Shown here: positions 1-7,625 of the stretch, piece by piece
Layout of the letters: every line of letters starts with the position of its first letter
Numbering within the stretch: the first letter of the stretch is position 1
From: Mesoaciditoga sp.
Lineage (GTDB): Bacteria; Thermotogota; Thermotogae; Mesoaciditogales; Mesoaciditogaceae
Assembly: GCA_002878315.1 (NCBI GenBank)
Contig: PNIW01000080.1
Location: 1 to 48,387, forward strand
Direction: 5' to 3'
Length of the DNA stretch: 48,387 bases
The notes under the pieces: model-generated
The model's database searches: none
What the model saw: the letters and a program-made list of their open reading frames with translations, nothing else
What the model was told of the DNA's origin: nothing
Translations under genes and position numbers: made by a program

Positions 1-22
1 CACCTTCGGGTGCTGGATTTTT
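1..22 (+). terminator. Intrinsic terminator, right part only
   Basis: CACC-TTCG-GGTG forms a tight hairpin at 1-12 with a UUCG tetraloop. It is followed by CTGGAT and then a T-rich run. The right-hand bases GGTGCTGGAT suggest a longer stem whose left arm (expected ATCCAG) lies just before the window. It probably ends the transcript of an upstream gene that is not shown. Confidence 0.6.
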
Positions 23-25
23 TAT

Positions 26-64
26 GTTATAATAACTTCGCACTATGCGATATCGCAAATTGCG
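26..64 (+). promoter_or_regulatory. Extended -10 promoter plus overlapping palindromes before the ATPase gene
   Basis: TGTTATAAT at 25-33 is an extended -10 element (TATAAT at 28-33), which puts the start of transcription near 40. Just downstream lie a perfect 12-bp palindrome, TGCGATATCGCA (46-57), and an overlapping one, CGCAA-A-TTGCG (54-64). They sit between the inferred start and the ribosome binding site GAGGTG (64-69). An operator is plausible, but no regulator is identified. Confidence 0.5.
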
Positions 65-73
65 AGGTGAAAG

Positions 74-1138
74 ATGGAAAATCCTTTTAAGTTTGGTATG
101 GTCGTTAGGGGATCGGACTTTTGCGACAGAGAAAAAGAAATATCCGATCTCATCCAGATTGTAAATAGCGGAATGAGCGTAACGTTGATCTCTCCGAGAA
201 GGTATGGAAAGACTTCTTTGATAATCAACCTTTTAGATCGTTTGGATGGATACAAAAAGGTCTATATCGATCTTATGTCCATTGTTTCTTTGAACGCTTT
301 TTTGGAGAAGTATTCTACAGAGATTCTCAATTCGGCCGGAGGATTGAAAAAATTCGTCAGCAAACTTAACAGTATGATCAAAATAACAGGAAAGATGAGT
401 TTGGATATTGGAAATTTAAATCTTGAAATAGACGTGGATCCGAAAGCAACTGACGATGTCGAAAACGTAATAGAACTTCCGGCAAAACTCGACGGGAAGT
501 TCGTCATAGTCATGGACGAATTTCAGGAGATAATGAACATAACAGAAATAGATCTCATATCCATTCTAAGGAAGAAGTTCCAGTTTTTTCAAAACACTGT
601 CTTTATATTTTCAGGAAGCAAAAGCAGTATAATGCGTGAAATTTTTGCAAATCCGGACAAACCATTCTACAGATTTTCCCAGATTTATGAATTGCAAAAC
701 CTTGAAATCGAAGAATCAAGAAAATTCGTCATGGATAAATTCAGATCCTCCGGAGTGGAAATCGAAAATGATGCTTTTAAAAAAATCTATGAAATCACGA
801 ATGGACACGCGTATTACCTTCAGGCTTTATCCTACCATCTTTGGTTTTTGACAAAAGACAGGAAAAAAGCGGAAATACCAGATGTGTATGCCGCTCTAAA
901 AAAGGTTATTTTTGGCGAGAAGGCAGCCTTTGAAAGTTTGTGGGATGGATTAACTCCGAACCAAAAGAGAATTTTAAAAGTTTTGTCCCGCGATCTTTCT
1001 CCTTATTCTCTTAAAATAAGTGCGGGCAGTGTGAACAGGGCGTTAGAGAGCCTGAAAAAGATCGATCTTGTGGAAAGAAATGACGAGTTCAGAATAATGG
1101 ATCCGATTTTCAAGATATGGCTTAAGTCTTACGAATGA
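74..1138 (+). CDS. AAA-type ATPase of the archaeal-ATPase (COG1672-like) family
   Basis: A cytosolic P-loop ATPase of 354 residues. The P-loop is SPRRYGKT (residues 40-47), the Arg-Arg variant typical of this family, in which the first Gly is replaced by Ser. Walker B is VIVMDE (144-149), and a sensor-like FIFSGS lies at about 177-182. The C-terminal part (about 265-354) looks like the winged-helix region that these proteins usually carry. The ATG at 74 follows GAGGTGAAAG. It has its own promoter and is followed by a separate transcription unit, so it seems to be monocistronic. Family members are usually of unknown function and often lie near mobile or stress genes; no partner gene is visible here. 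The family is fairly certain; the role is unknown. Confidence 0.8.
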   Translation: MENPFKFGMVVRGSDFCDREKEISDLIQIVNSGMSVTLISPRRYGKTSLIINLLDRLDGYKKVYIDLMSIVSLNAFLEKYSTEILNSAGGLKKFVSKLNSMIKITGKMSLDIGNLNLEIDVDPKATDDVENVIELPAKLDGKFVIVMDEFQEIMNITEIDLISILRKKFQFFQNTVFIFSGSKSSIMREIFANPDKPFYRFSQIYELQNLEIEESRKFVMDKFRSSGVEIENDAFKKIYEITNGHAYYLQALSYHLWFLTKDRKKAEIPDVYAALKKVIFGEKAAFESLWDGLTPNQKRILKVLSRDLSPYSLKISAGSVNRALESLKKIDLVERNDEFRIMDPIFKIWLKSYE

Positions 1139-1188
1139 TTTGGCAGGTAGCGGATGGCATTTATCACGTGGGAAAAATCTTTACGTAG

Positions 1189-1219
1189 TATAATAAAAAG
1201 ATATCTAATTCATGGAGGG
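1189..1219 (+). promoter_or_regulatory. Probable promoter -10 and RBS of the sugar operon
   Basis: TATAAT at 1189-1194 is followed about 20 bases later by GGAGGG (1214-1219), which serves the TTG start at 1227. No good -35 is seen at the expected spacing. Confidence 0.45.
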
Positions 1220-1226
1220 ATGAAAA

Positions 1227-2309
1227 TTGAAAAGAGAAAAGGTCAGAGTCGGTATAATAGGATGCGGAGGGATCGCAAATGGAAAGCATTTGCCCGCACT
1301 TTCGAAGATCAAAGAGGTTGAAATAGTTGGCTTTTGCGATTTAATCGAGGAAAGGGCGGCGAAGGCGGCAAAGGAATACGGATCGAAAAACGCAAAAGTT
1401 TACAAAGATTACAGAGAACTTTTGAAAGATAAAAGTATAGATGTAGTTCATGTATGCACTCCAAACAAATCCCATTCGGAGATCTCCGTCGCGGCAATGG
1501 AGGCCGGAAAACATGTCATGTGTGAAAAGCCAATGGCCAAGAATGCTCAGGATGCGGAAAAGATGGTCGAGACCGCAAAAAGAACCGGAATGAAACTGAC
1601 GATAGGTTATCAAAACAGATTCAGGCCGGATTCCTTGCATCTTAAGGAGATATGCGACAGGGGCGATCTCGGAAAGATCTATTGCGCAAAGGCGCACGCA
1701 ATAAGAAGAAGGGCTGTCCCAACATGGGGTGTCTTTCTTGACGAGGAAGAACAGGGTGGAGGGCCTTTGATAGATATAGGAACCCATGCGCTCGATCTCA
1801 CGCTGTGGATGATGAACAATTATGAGCCAAAAAGCGTCGTGGGGACGACTTACCACGAACTTGCAAAAAAGAAAAATGCAGCCAATGCTTGGGGACCTTG
1901 GGATCCAAAGAAATTCACCGTCGAGGATTCGGCCTTTGGCTTTATAATAATGAAGAACGGAGCGACTATAATCTTGGAATCAAGTTGGGCTCTTAACACA
2001 CTCGACGTTGGAGAAGCGCAGACCGTTTTGTGCGGTACCGAAGGTGGCGCCGATATGCAAAATGGTCTGAGGATAAATGGAGAAGAATTTGGAAGACTTT
2101 TTGTAAAAAATGTGGCAGTAGATCTTAAAGGAGTGGATTTTTATTCCGGCGAAAAATTAGAGCCGCAAGACGTTGAGGCAAGGCAGTGGATAGAGGCTGT
2201 AATAAATGACAAAGACCCGCTTGTAAAGCCGCAGGAGGCCTTTGTTGTTACGAAAATCCTTGATGCCATATATGAGTCGGCAAGAACCGGAAAACAGGTA
2301 AACTTTTAG
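1227..2309 (+). CDS. Gfo/Idh/MocA family NAD(P)-dependent oxidoreductase
   Basis: A 360-residue cytosolic dehydrogenase. The N-terminal Rossmann fold shows GCGGIA (residues 12-17), and the family EKP motif is at 100-102, where the Lys is catalytic. The C-terminal substrate domain has LIDIGTHALD (181-190), giving the usual Asp-x3-His pair (D183, H187). The start is TTG at 1227, 7 bases after GGAGGG; the nearby ATG at 1220 is out of frame. Substrates in this family range over inositols, glucose derivatives and other sugars. The next two genes are sugar isomerases/epimerases, so the three together probably oxidise and isomerise a polyol or modified sugar. The exact substrate cannot be read from the sequence. 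Confidence 0.9.
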   Translation: MKREKVRVGIIGCGGIANGKHLPALSKIKEVEIVGFCDLIEERAAKAAKEYGSKNAKVYKDYRELLKDKSIDVVHVCTPNKSHSEISVAAMEAGKHVMCEKPMAKNAQDAEKMVETAKRTGMKLTIGYQNRFRPDSLHLKEICDRGDLGKIYCAKAHAIRRRAVPTWGVFLDEEEQGGGPLIDIGTHALDLTLWMMNNYEPKSVVGTTYHELAKKKNAANAWGPWDPKKFTVEDSAFGFIIMKNGATIILESSWALNTLDVGEAQTVLCGTEGGADMQNGLRINGEEFGRLFVKNVAVDLKGVDFYSGEKLEPQDVEARQWIEAVINDKDPLVKPQEAFVVTKILDAIYESARTGKQVNF

Positions 2310-2320
2310 GAGGTGTGTAG

Positions 2321-3058
2321 ATGATACCGGTAGCACTTCAACTTTACACCCTGCGTGAATACGCATCTAAGGATTTTACAGGCACTCTGAAAAGAGTGGC
2401 AGAGATCGGGTATCAGGGAGTGGAATTCGCGGGTTACGGAAATATGAAAGCCGAAGATCTTAAGTCTTTGCTCGATGAATTGAAATTAAAGGCCGCCGGG
2501 AGCCATGTCTCTATTGACACGCTTCGCGATGATCTCAAAAACGTTATAGATTACAACCTAAAAATAGGCAATCATTTTATAGTCTGTCCCTGGCAAAAAT
2601 ACTCCGGAAAGAAGGATTTCATCTCATTTGCGAAGGAACTCAACGAGATTGGGAAGGTATGCAAGGAGAACGGCCTTAAATTTTGCTATCACAATCACGC
2701 GCACGAATTTGAAAGATTCGAAGGTTCTTATGGCTTTGATCTGCTTATCAACAACACAGATCCCGAACTCGTTTATTTCGAGGTAGATATCTATTGGTTA
2801 AAGTACGCCGGAGCCGATCCTATATCTTACATAAGAAAATTAGGAAAAAGAATGCCTTTGATTCACATAAAGGATATGGAAAGGGTTGGAAGGGACTTTG
2901 CTGAGGTCGGAACGGGTATAATGGACATCCATGGCGTAGTTGAAGAATCGAAAAGAGCGAATGTCGAATGGCTCATCGTCGAGCAAGACAAATTCAACAA
3001 AGATCCATTCGAGAGTGTCAGGATAAGTTTTGAAAATCTTAAGAAGATAAATTTGTAA
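2321..3058 (+). CDS. Sugar phosphate isomerase/epimerase (xylose isomerase-like TIM barrel)
   Basis: A 245-residue AP-endonuclease-2/xylose-isomerase-type TIM barrel. Metal and substrate ligands of the family are visible: YHNHAHEF (123-130), the Asp in FEVDIYW (D156), HIKD (182-185) and a late VEQD with Glu221. The start ATG follows AGGAGGTGTGTAG, 11 bases after the stop of the oxidoreductase. The protein is related to IolE/IolI-like and other ketose epimerases, but the family is too broad to name a substrate. It is the middle gene of a three-gene operon with the upstream dehydrogenase and the next isomerase. Confidence 0.85.
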   Translation: MIPVALQLYTLREYASKDFTGTLKRVAEIGYQGVEFAGYGNMKAEDLKSLLDELKLKAAGSHVSIDTLRDDLKNVIDYNLKIGNHFIVCPWQKYSGKKDFISFAKELNEIGKVCKENGLKFCYHNHAHEFERFEGSYGFDLLINNTDPELVYFEVDIYWLKYAGADPISYIRKLGKRMPLIHIKDMERVGRDFAEVGTGIMDIHGVVEESKRANVEWLIVEQDKFNKDPFESVRISFENLKKINL

Positions 3059-3073
3059 AAGGAGTGGTAAAAG

Positions 3074-3985
3074 GTGAAATTAGGCTTTCTAACCGTCGCG
3101 CTTGGAAATTTGGGACTTGACGAAACAGTCAAATGGGCAGCGGAGCAGGGATTTCAGGCGTTAGAGATAGGGGCATGGCCTCTTGACAATACAAGAGATT
3201 ACGCTTCATCCACGCTCGATGTTAAAAATCTGGATGAGAAAAAGGCCAGTGAATTTAAGACGCTCTTTAAAAAATACGGAATCGAGATATCTTCGCTTGC
3301 CTATTACGATAACAATCTCGACGCCGATTTGAATGTGAGAAATGCCCATATAGATCATCTTAAAAAAGTCATAGATGCCGCGAATTTGCTCGGTGTCAAA
3401 TATGTTGGGACGTTCATAGGCAGAGATATAACAAAGGACATCACCGGAAATATGAAAGAGATAGAAAAGGTCTTTCCTCCTATAATCGAATACGCGAAAA
3501 GAAAAAAGGTCGAGATAATGATAGAGAATTGCCCCATGGTCGGATGGCAAAAAGAAGGTATTCAGGGAAATTTATTCTATTCTCCAGCCTTATGGAGAGA
3601 GATCTTCGAAATATTGCCAGATCTTAAATTAAACCTCGATCCGTCTCATCTTTACTGGTTAGACATAGATTATGTGGATGCCGTCAACGAATTTGCAGAT
3701 AAAATAGTGCACACCCACGCCAAAGATACACAGATTCTTCAGGATGGCCTCTACGATAACGGCATTTTCGGACCATTATTCAGGGACGGAAAAAGATGGT
3801 GGAGATACAGGCTGCCCGGCCTCGGAGAGATAGACTGGAAATCATTTATCTCTGCCCTTTACGATAACGGATACAACGGAGTTATAAGCATAGAGCACGA
3901 AGATCCCGTATGGGAAGGAAGTATAGATAAGGTGAAAAAGGGTCTTATCCTCGGGTATAGAAATCTTTCTCCGTACATAATATAA
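3074..3985 (+). CDS. Sugar phosphate isomerase/epimerase, second paralogue
   Basis: A 303-residue TIM-barrel isomerase/epimerase. It is longer than its neighbour, with only the general fold and ligand pattern in common. Ligand motifs are EIGAWP near the N-terminus, MIENCPM, LNLDPSHLYW, HTHAKD and the late SIEHEDP, which together give the Glu-Asp-His-Glu set typical of divalent-metal family members. The start is GTG at 3074, after AAGGAGTGG. It lies 15 bases after the previous gene and ends just before a strong terminator, so it is the last gene of the operon. Having two distinct barrels beside one dehydrogenase suggests successive steps on one sugar or polyol; this is inference. Confidence 0.85.
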   Translation: MKLGFLTVALGNLGLDETVKWAAEQGFQALEIGAWPLDNTRDYASSTLDVKNLDEKKASEFKTLFKKYGIEISSLAYYDNNLDADLNVRNAHIDHLKKVIDAANLLGVKYVGTFIGRDITKDITGNMKEIEKVFPPIIEYAKRKKVEIMIENCPMVGWQKEGIQGNLFYSPALWREIFEILPDLKLNLDPSHLYWLDIDYVDAVNEFADKIVHTHAKDTQILQDGLYDNGIFGPLFRDGKRWWRYRLPGLGEIDWKSFISALYDNGYNGVISIEHEDPVWEGSIDKVKKGLILGYRNLSPYII

Positions 3986-3990
3986 GTAAA

Positions 3991-4016
3991 AAGGCGTACG
4001 ATTGTACGCCTTTTTT
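3991..4016. terminator. Bidirectional intrinsic terminator
   Basis: AAGGCGTAC (3991-3999), loop GATT, GTACGCCTT (4004-4012). The stem is flanked by A-rich sequence on the left and by a T run (4011-4016) on the right, so it can end both the plus-strand sugar operon and the convergent cydAB operon. The cydB stop codon begins at the last T. Confidence 0.9.
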
Positions 4017-5023
4017 CATCCGTAATAAGATGTTTCCTTTTTGATCTTTCCTCTGAAATGTCTTTTTATGTAAAGATTATATGCGAGTATGACGGGTATG
4101 ACCATTCCTATTCCGATAAGCATCGCTATTAAACTCTCGTCCGGCGATGCCACATCGATTATTTTTACATCTGGAGGGACTATGTAGGGGAATATCTCAA
4201 AGACGCCGGCAGCGAACATATCGACGAAAAGGAATGAAACCAAGAGGTATAGCCCATTTTCATGTTTCTTTGCGCGCGTGTTGAGAATTATCATCGATAT
4301 TATGAGCGCCGCGAGAATGTAAAGAGTCGCGAGAAGGTATTTGTAAGGGCTCGAAAGCCACATCTTCATTTCAGGAAGATTTAAAAAGGGAAGCAAAATA
4401 AGGCCTGTAACTGTTAGAATCGTCGAGAGTATGGCAGAAATGAATACTCTGGTGTAATTGATCTTTTGAAATTCCCCTTCTGTTTTTAACACTGTGTATG
4501 AGGATCCTAACATCATGTATCCAAAAAGAAAACCAAATGATAGTATGAATGAAAATGGTGTCAGAAAGTCCCACGGGCTTCCTGCAAATCCGTGAGGTCC
4601 TATCTTTATTCCTCCAAACAATCCTCCTACCGCAAAGCCCTGACCGAAGATGGCGGCAAGGCTCCCAAGGCCAAAGAGCACATCCCAAAGTCTCTTTCTT
4701 TTAGAATGCTCTCTGAATTCTATCGCCACTGCCCGGAAGATGAGGCCGAAGATTAAAATCATTATCGGGATGTAGAGAGCGTTAGCGCCTATCGCGTAAA
4801 CTGCCGGAAATGCGCCAAACAAAATTCCTCCAGCCATTATAAGCCATGTCTCATTTGCATCCCAGAATGGACTTATTATCGAAAGGCCCGCCGAAGTATG
4901 ATCTTCATTTTTGTCAAAAAGCGCCCACACGCCTATGCCAAGATCCATACCGTCCAAAATCACGTACATGAAAAGTTCAAACGCAAGGATGAAAAACCAT
5001 AGATAGGCAAGAAATTCATGCAT
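4016..5023 (-). CDS. cydB: Cytochrome bd quinol oxidase subunit II
   Basis: A 335-residue polytopic membrane protein with about eight or nine hydrophobic segments. The diagnostic N-terminal motif VILDGMDLGIG lies in TM1 (residues 21-31), and the usual WDANETWL-type motif follows at about 60. CydB pairs with CydA to reduce oxygen to water using quinol at the inner membrane; it binds no haem of its own in E. coli. It overlaps the 3' end of cydA by 8 bases, which indicates coupled translation. I see no CydX-like small ORF after it and no cydDC. The terminator directly follows the stop. Confidence 0.95.
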   Translation of the reverse strand: MHEFLAYLWFFILAFELFMYVILDGMDLGIGVWALFDKNEDHTSAGLSIISPFWDANETWLIMAGGILFGAFPAVYAIGANALYIPIMILIFGLIFRAVAIEFREHSKRKRLWDVLFGLGSLAAIFGQGFAVGGLFGGIKIGPHGFAGSPWDFLTPFSFILSFGFLFGYMMLGSSYTVLKTEGEFQKINYTRVFISAILSTILTVTGLILLPFLNLPEMKMWLSSPYKYLLATLYILAALIISMIILNTRAKKHENGLYLLVSFLFVDMFAAGVFEIFPYIVPPDVKIIDVASPDESLIAMLIGIGMVIPVILAYNLYIKRHFRGKIKKETSYYG

Positions 5024-6392
5024 TTTCTTTCGCCTCTTTTAACTTTGGTATGGGGCTTTTGAGATCGGGACCCGTTTTTATTATCTTACGTACAAATACG
5101 ACAAAGAGTGCAAAAAGCAAGACGTATGTCGCTATAAAGGCCGTTAGCGTTACCATCACCTGAGATGTGGTAAGATTTGAAACGCCTTCGGAAGTTCTCA
5201 TTATGCCGTATATTATCCATGGCTGTCTTCCAACCTCGCGGGTTATCCATCCGAGTTCTGTCGCTATAAAGCCGAGAGGAAAGCCCCAGTACCATATCTT
5301 CCAGAACCATTTGCGTTTTGACGCGTTCTCGTACTTTAAATATCCCTTCACCCAGTACCACAAAGCCCATAGCATCATAAAGACCATTATAAAGCCTATG
5401 AGGACCATCAATCTAAAAGAATAAAACGGCAAAATTATCGGGCCTCTATCTTCAGGTGGAAAATCTTTGAGGCCCTTTACCTGAGCCGTGAATGATCCGG
5501 TATCGAGGAAACTCATAAGGCCAGGTATCGGCATATTTATGACAAATGAATTCATCTCCTTTGTCCTGTCGGGTATCGCGATAAGATGCCACGTCGCGCC
5601 GGTACCTGCAGGATTTGTATTCCAATGGGATTCCATCGCCGCAAGTGTGGCCGGTTGGTAATCTCCTACGGCCTTTCCAGAGAGATCTCCGAGGTAGACC
5701 TGCAATGGAGTTGCAAAGATTGCGATTATAACGGATATCTTGAATATCTTGAGAAAGAATTCTGTATTTTGATTTTTCAATATGTAATACGCGCTTATTC
5801 CCGCCACAAAGAATATCGTAGTTTCTATGCAGGCAATCCACATGTGCCAGAATGAGATTGTCGCGAACGGATTCAATATGGCCTGAAGGTAATTTATGGA
5901 TACAATAGATCCATTCACGATTTTAACTCCTGTCGGCGTTTGCATCCACGAATTAGCGTCCATTATCCACCACGCAGAAAGCGAAGCACCGAATGCGACC
6001 ATTATAGTCGATACAAGATGTGCCCTGTTGGATATTTTCCCCCATCCGAAGATGAAGAGAGCCAGAAAAGCAGCTTCAAGCGCGAAGGCCATCGAACCTT
6101 CAAAGCCGAGGATATTTCCGAAAAATCCTCCGACGACCTGAGAAAAGCCTGCCCAGTTAGTGCCAAATTCGAATTCGAGCACTAACCCGCTCGCAACACC
6201 GATGCCGAAGGTTAAAAGAAATATCTTCGACCAGAACCTTTCATGCCTGTAATAGACTTCATTTTTTGTTTTGAGCCAGAGAATCTCGAGTATAACCATC
6301 ATAAAACTCAATCCTATGCTCAGAAGAGGCCAGAGCATATGAAAGGCTGTAGTTACTGCAAACTGGAGTCTCGACAAAAATAGAGAATCCAT
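5016..6392 (-). CDS. cydA: Cytochrome bd quinol oxidase subunit I
   Basis: A 458-residue membrane subunit that carries the haems and the quinol site. The N-terminal SRLQFAVTTAFH has the haem-ligand His at residue 18. Further landmarks are the Glu-rich TM3 region (NILGFEGSMAFALEAA), GDYQPATLAAMESHW in the Q-loop, and GRQPWIIYG near the C-terminus. The Q-loop is of the short type. The start is the ATG at 6392, 8 bases after AAGGAG (6401-6406); the in-frame GTG at 6401 overlaps that RBS and is rejected. With cydB it forms a two-gene operon for oxygen reduction, in this context either microaerobic respiration or oxygen detoxification. Confidence 0.95.
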   Translation of the reverse strand: MDSLFLSRLQFAVTTAFHMLWPLLSIGLSFMMVILEILWLKTKNEVYYRHERFWSKIFLLTFGIGVASGLVLEFEFGTNWAGFSQVVGGFFGNILGFEGSMAFALEAAFLALFIFGWGKISNRAHLVSTIMVAFGASLSAWWIMDANSWMQTPTGVKIVNGSIVSINYLQAILNPFATISFWHMWIACIETTIFFVAGISAYYILKNQNTEFFLKIFKISVIIAIFATPLQVYLGDLSGKAVGDYQPATLAAMESHWNTNPAGTGATWHLIAIPDRTKEMNSFVINMPIPGLMSFLDTGSFTAQVKGLKDFPPEDRGPIILPFYSFRLMVLIGFIMVFMMLWALWYWVKGYLKYENASKRKWFWKIWYWGFPLGFIATELGWITREVGRQPWIIYGIMRTSEGVSNLTTSQVMVTLTAFIATYVLLFALFVVFVRKIIKTGPDLKSPIPKLKEAKENA

Positions 6393-6411
6393 AAAAACCA
6401 CTCCTTTTTGG

Positions 6412-6452
6412 TATAATTTTAATGAAATTGATTTTCATTTCGAATTATATCA
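6412..6452. promoter_or_regulatory. Face-to-face promoters around a Fur-like palindrome (cydAB / DUF2156 gene)
   Basis: On the plus strand TGGTATAAT gives an extended -10 (TATAAT at 6412-6417). On the minus strand TGATATAAT gives another (TATAAT at 6449-6444). Exactly between them is the palindrome AATGAAATTGATTTTCATT (6421-6439), with 7-bp arms. Its core TGAAATTGATTTTCA matches the Fur 7-1-7 pattern at 11 of 14 defined positions by my count. The inferred starts (about 6424 plus, about 6437 minus) both fall inside the palindrome, so a bound repressor would block both genes. Confidence 0.6.
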
Positions 6453-6465
6453 TAAGAGGTGGAGA

Positions 6466-7353
6466 ATGTTCCCAAAATTTCCGAAATTCAAAGAGATAGA
6501 GATCGAAGACAGAAGATTTTTGAAGGATCGCATATGGAACTATCAGCCTGAAAATTCCGAGATAAATTTCACGAACCTTTTTATATGGAAAGATCATCTC
6601 AAGGTTAGATGGACTACTTTCAAAGATACAGTCCTTTTTATGTGCGGCGATAACCCTTATTTTTTAGAACCTGTAGGAAAGTTAGAAATAAATGATCTCA
6701 AAAACCTATCTTTATGGATATCATCGAACAACTCAGAAATAATTTTTGATCGTGTCGCGAAAAAATTCACGTCATCTTTGAACGATGATTTTAAAATCAT
6801 CCCATCGAGGGACCAATTTGATTACGTCTACAAAGCCGAGGACCTTATAAACCTTGCCGGGAGAAAGTACCATTCAAAAAGAAACCATCTTTCCAATTTT
6901 TTTAAAATGTACGATTACAAATACATTCCAATGACTGGCAAGGACGCCATGTCGGCCGTGGAACTTGCCAAAAAATGGTGTGAGGATAAAAGATGCGACG
7001 AAGACATGAATCTTTTGGATGAATTTACGGCCACAAAACTTGCCCTTGAAAATTTCGATCAACTCGAATTAAAGGGAGCGATGATCTTAATAGATGGAGA
7101 GATACAGGCCTTTACGCTTGGAGAGATGCTGAATGAAAAAACCCTTGTCATTCATATTGAGAAGGCAAACAAATCGTACGAGGGAATTTACGTTGCGATA
7201 AACAATCTTTTTTGTAAAAACAACCTTAGTCCTGGTATGTTCGTAAATAGAGAGCAGGACCTTGGAGATGAAGGACTTAGAAAGGCAAAGTTATCTTATT
7301 TTCCAGATCATTTCGTTGAGAAATTTTCTGTCCTGTCCGGTAAATCTTTGTAA
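6466..7353 (+). CDS. DUF2156 (GNAT-fold, phosphatidylglycerol lysyltransferase C-terminal-like) protein
   Basis: A 295-residue soluble protein of the DUF2156/PF09924 type. The N-terminal WNYQPENSEINFTNLFIW and the RKYHSKRNHLSNF stretch (around 132-144) are typical. The second half has the GNAT-like core (DGEIQAFTLGE, then LVIHIEKAN and NREQDLGDEGLRKAK). In the family this fold is linked to aminoacyl transfer to lipids or peptides, but stand-alone short members have no assigned reaction. No membrane segments are seen, unlike full-length MprF. ATG at 6466 follows GAGGTGG. Its last 46 bases overlap, antiparallel, the end of the flgJ-like gene. It shares a control region with cydAB. Confidence 0.8.
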   Translation: MFPKFPKFKEIEIEDRRFLKDRIWNYQPENSEINFTNLFIWKDHLKVRWTTFKDTVLFMCGDNPYFLEPVGKLEINDLKNLSLWISSNNSEIIFDRVAKKFTSSLNDDFKIIPSRDQFDYVYKAEDLINLAGRKYHSKRNHLSNFFKMYDYKYIPMTGKDAMSAVELAKKWCEDKRCDEDMNLLDEFTATKLALENFDQLELKGAMILIDGEIQAFTLGEMLNEKTLVIHIEKANKSYEGIYVAINNLFCKNNLSPGMFVNREQDLGDEGLRKAKLSYFPDHFVEKFSVLSGKSL

Positions 7354-7625
7354 GGAGTGATCTGGGTCTCAACGAGTTTGACTAATTGCCCGAAATTTTG
7401 ACTGGCCGCGTCCTGCGCGTAGATATCCATAAGCCATTGACGGTACCACGACTCGCCTAATTGATCTGGTACGAGATTGGATTTGTATATTCCCTTCTCC
7501 ATCTCTTTAAAGACCTCTGAAAGCAAGACAGAAACAAACTGAGCCGAAACGATTTTTAATTGCTTGTCCTTTGGCAAATCCTTTATGTTTGATGAATTTA
7601 TCAAACTCAAAGGGAGTGTAATCAC
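7308..7625 (-). CDS. flgJ: Rod-binding protein, FlgJ N-terminal domain only
   Basis: A 105-residue protein matching the FlgJ N-terminal rod-capping/rod-binding domain (PF10135 pattern): an N-terminal Leu-rich stretch, then FVSVLLSEVFKEMEKG and a later WLMDIYAQDAASQ, near the usual 'Y.D.L....A' region. The C-terminal muramidase of enterobacterial FlgJ is absent, as in many non-proteobacterial flagella. The start is GTG at 7625, overlapping the flgI stop as GTGA. It is the last gene of the flagellar operon and runs 46 bases into the convergent DUF2156 gene. I see no terminator between the two. Confidence 0.75.
   Translation of the reverse strand: MITLPLSLINSSNIKDLPKDKQLKIVSAQFVSVLLSEVFKEMEKGIYKSNLVPDQLGESWYRQWLMDIYAQDAASQNFGQLVKLVETQITPYKDLPDRTENFSTK

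Noticed and set aside
74-1138. The lone ATPase as part of a phage-defence island
   Set aside because: There is no nuclease, toxin or other defence gene beside it, and both flanks are ordinary transcription units.
1341-1856. A 171-codon minus-strand frame inside the Gfo/Idh/MocA gene
   Set aside because: It is a shadow of the real gene, with no RBS and no recognisable protein pattern.
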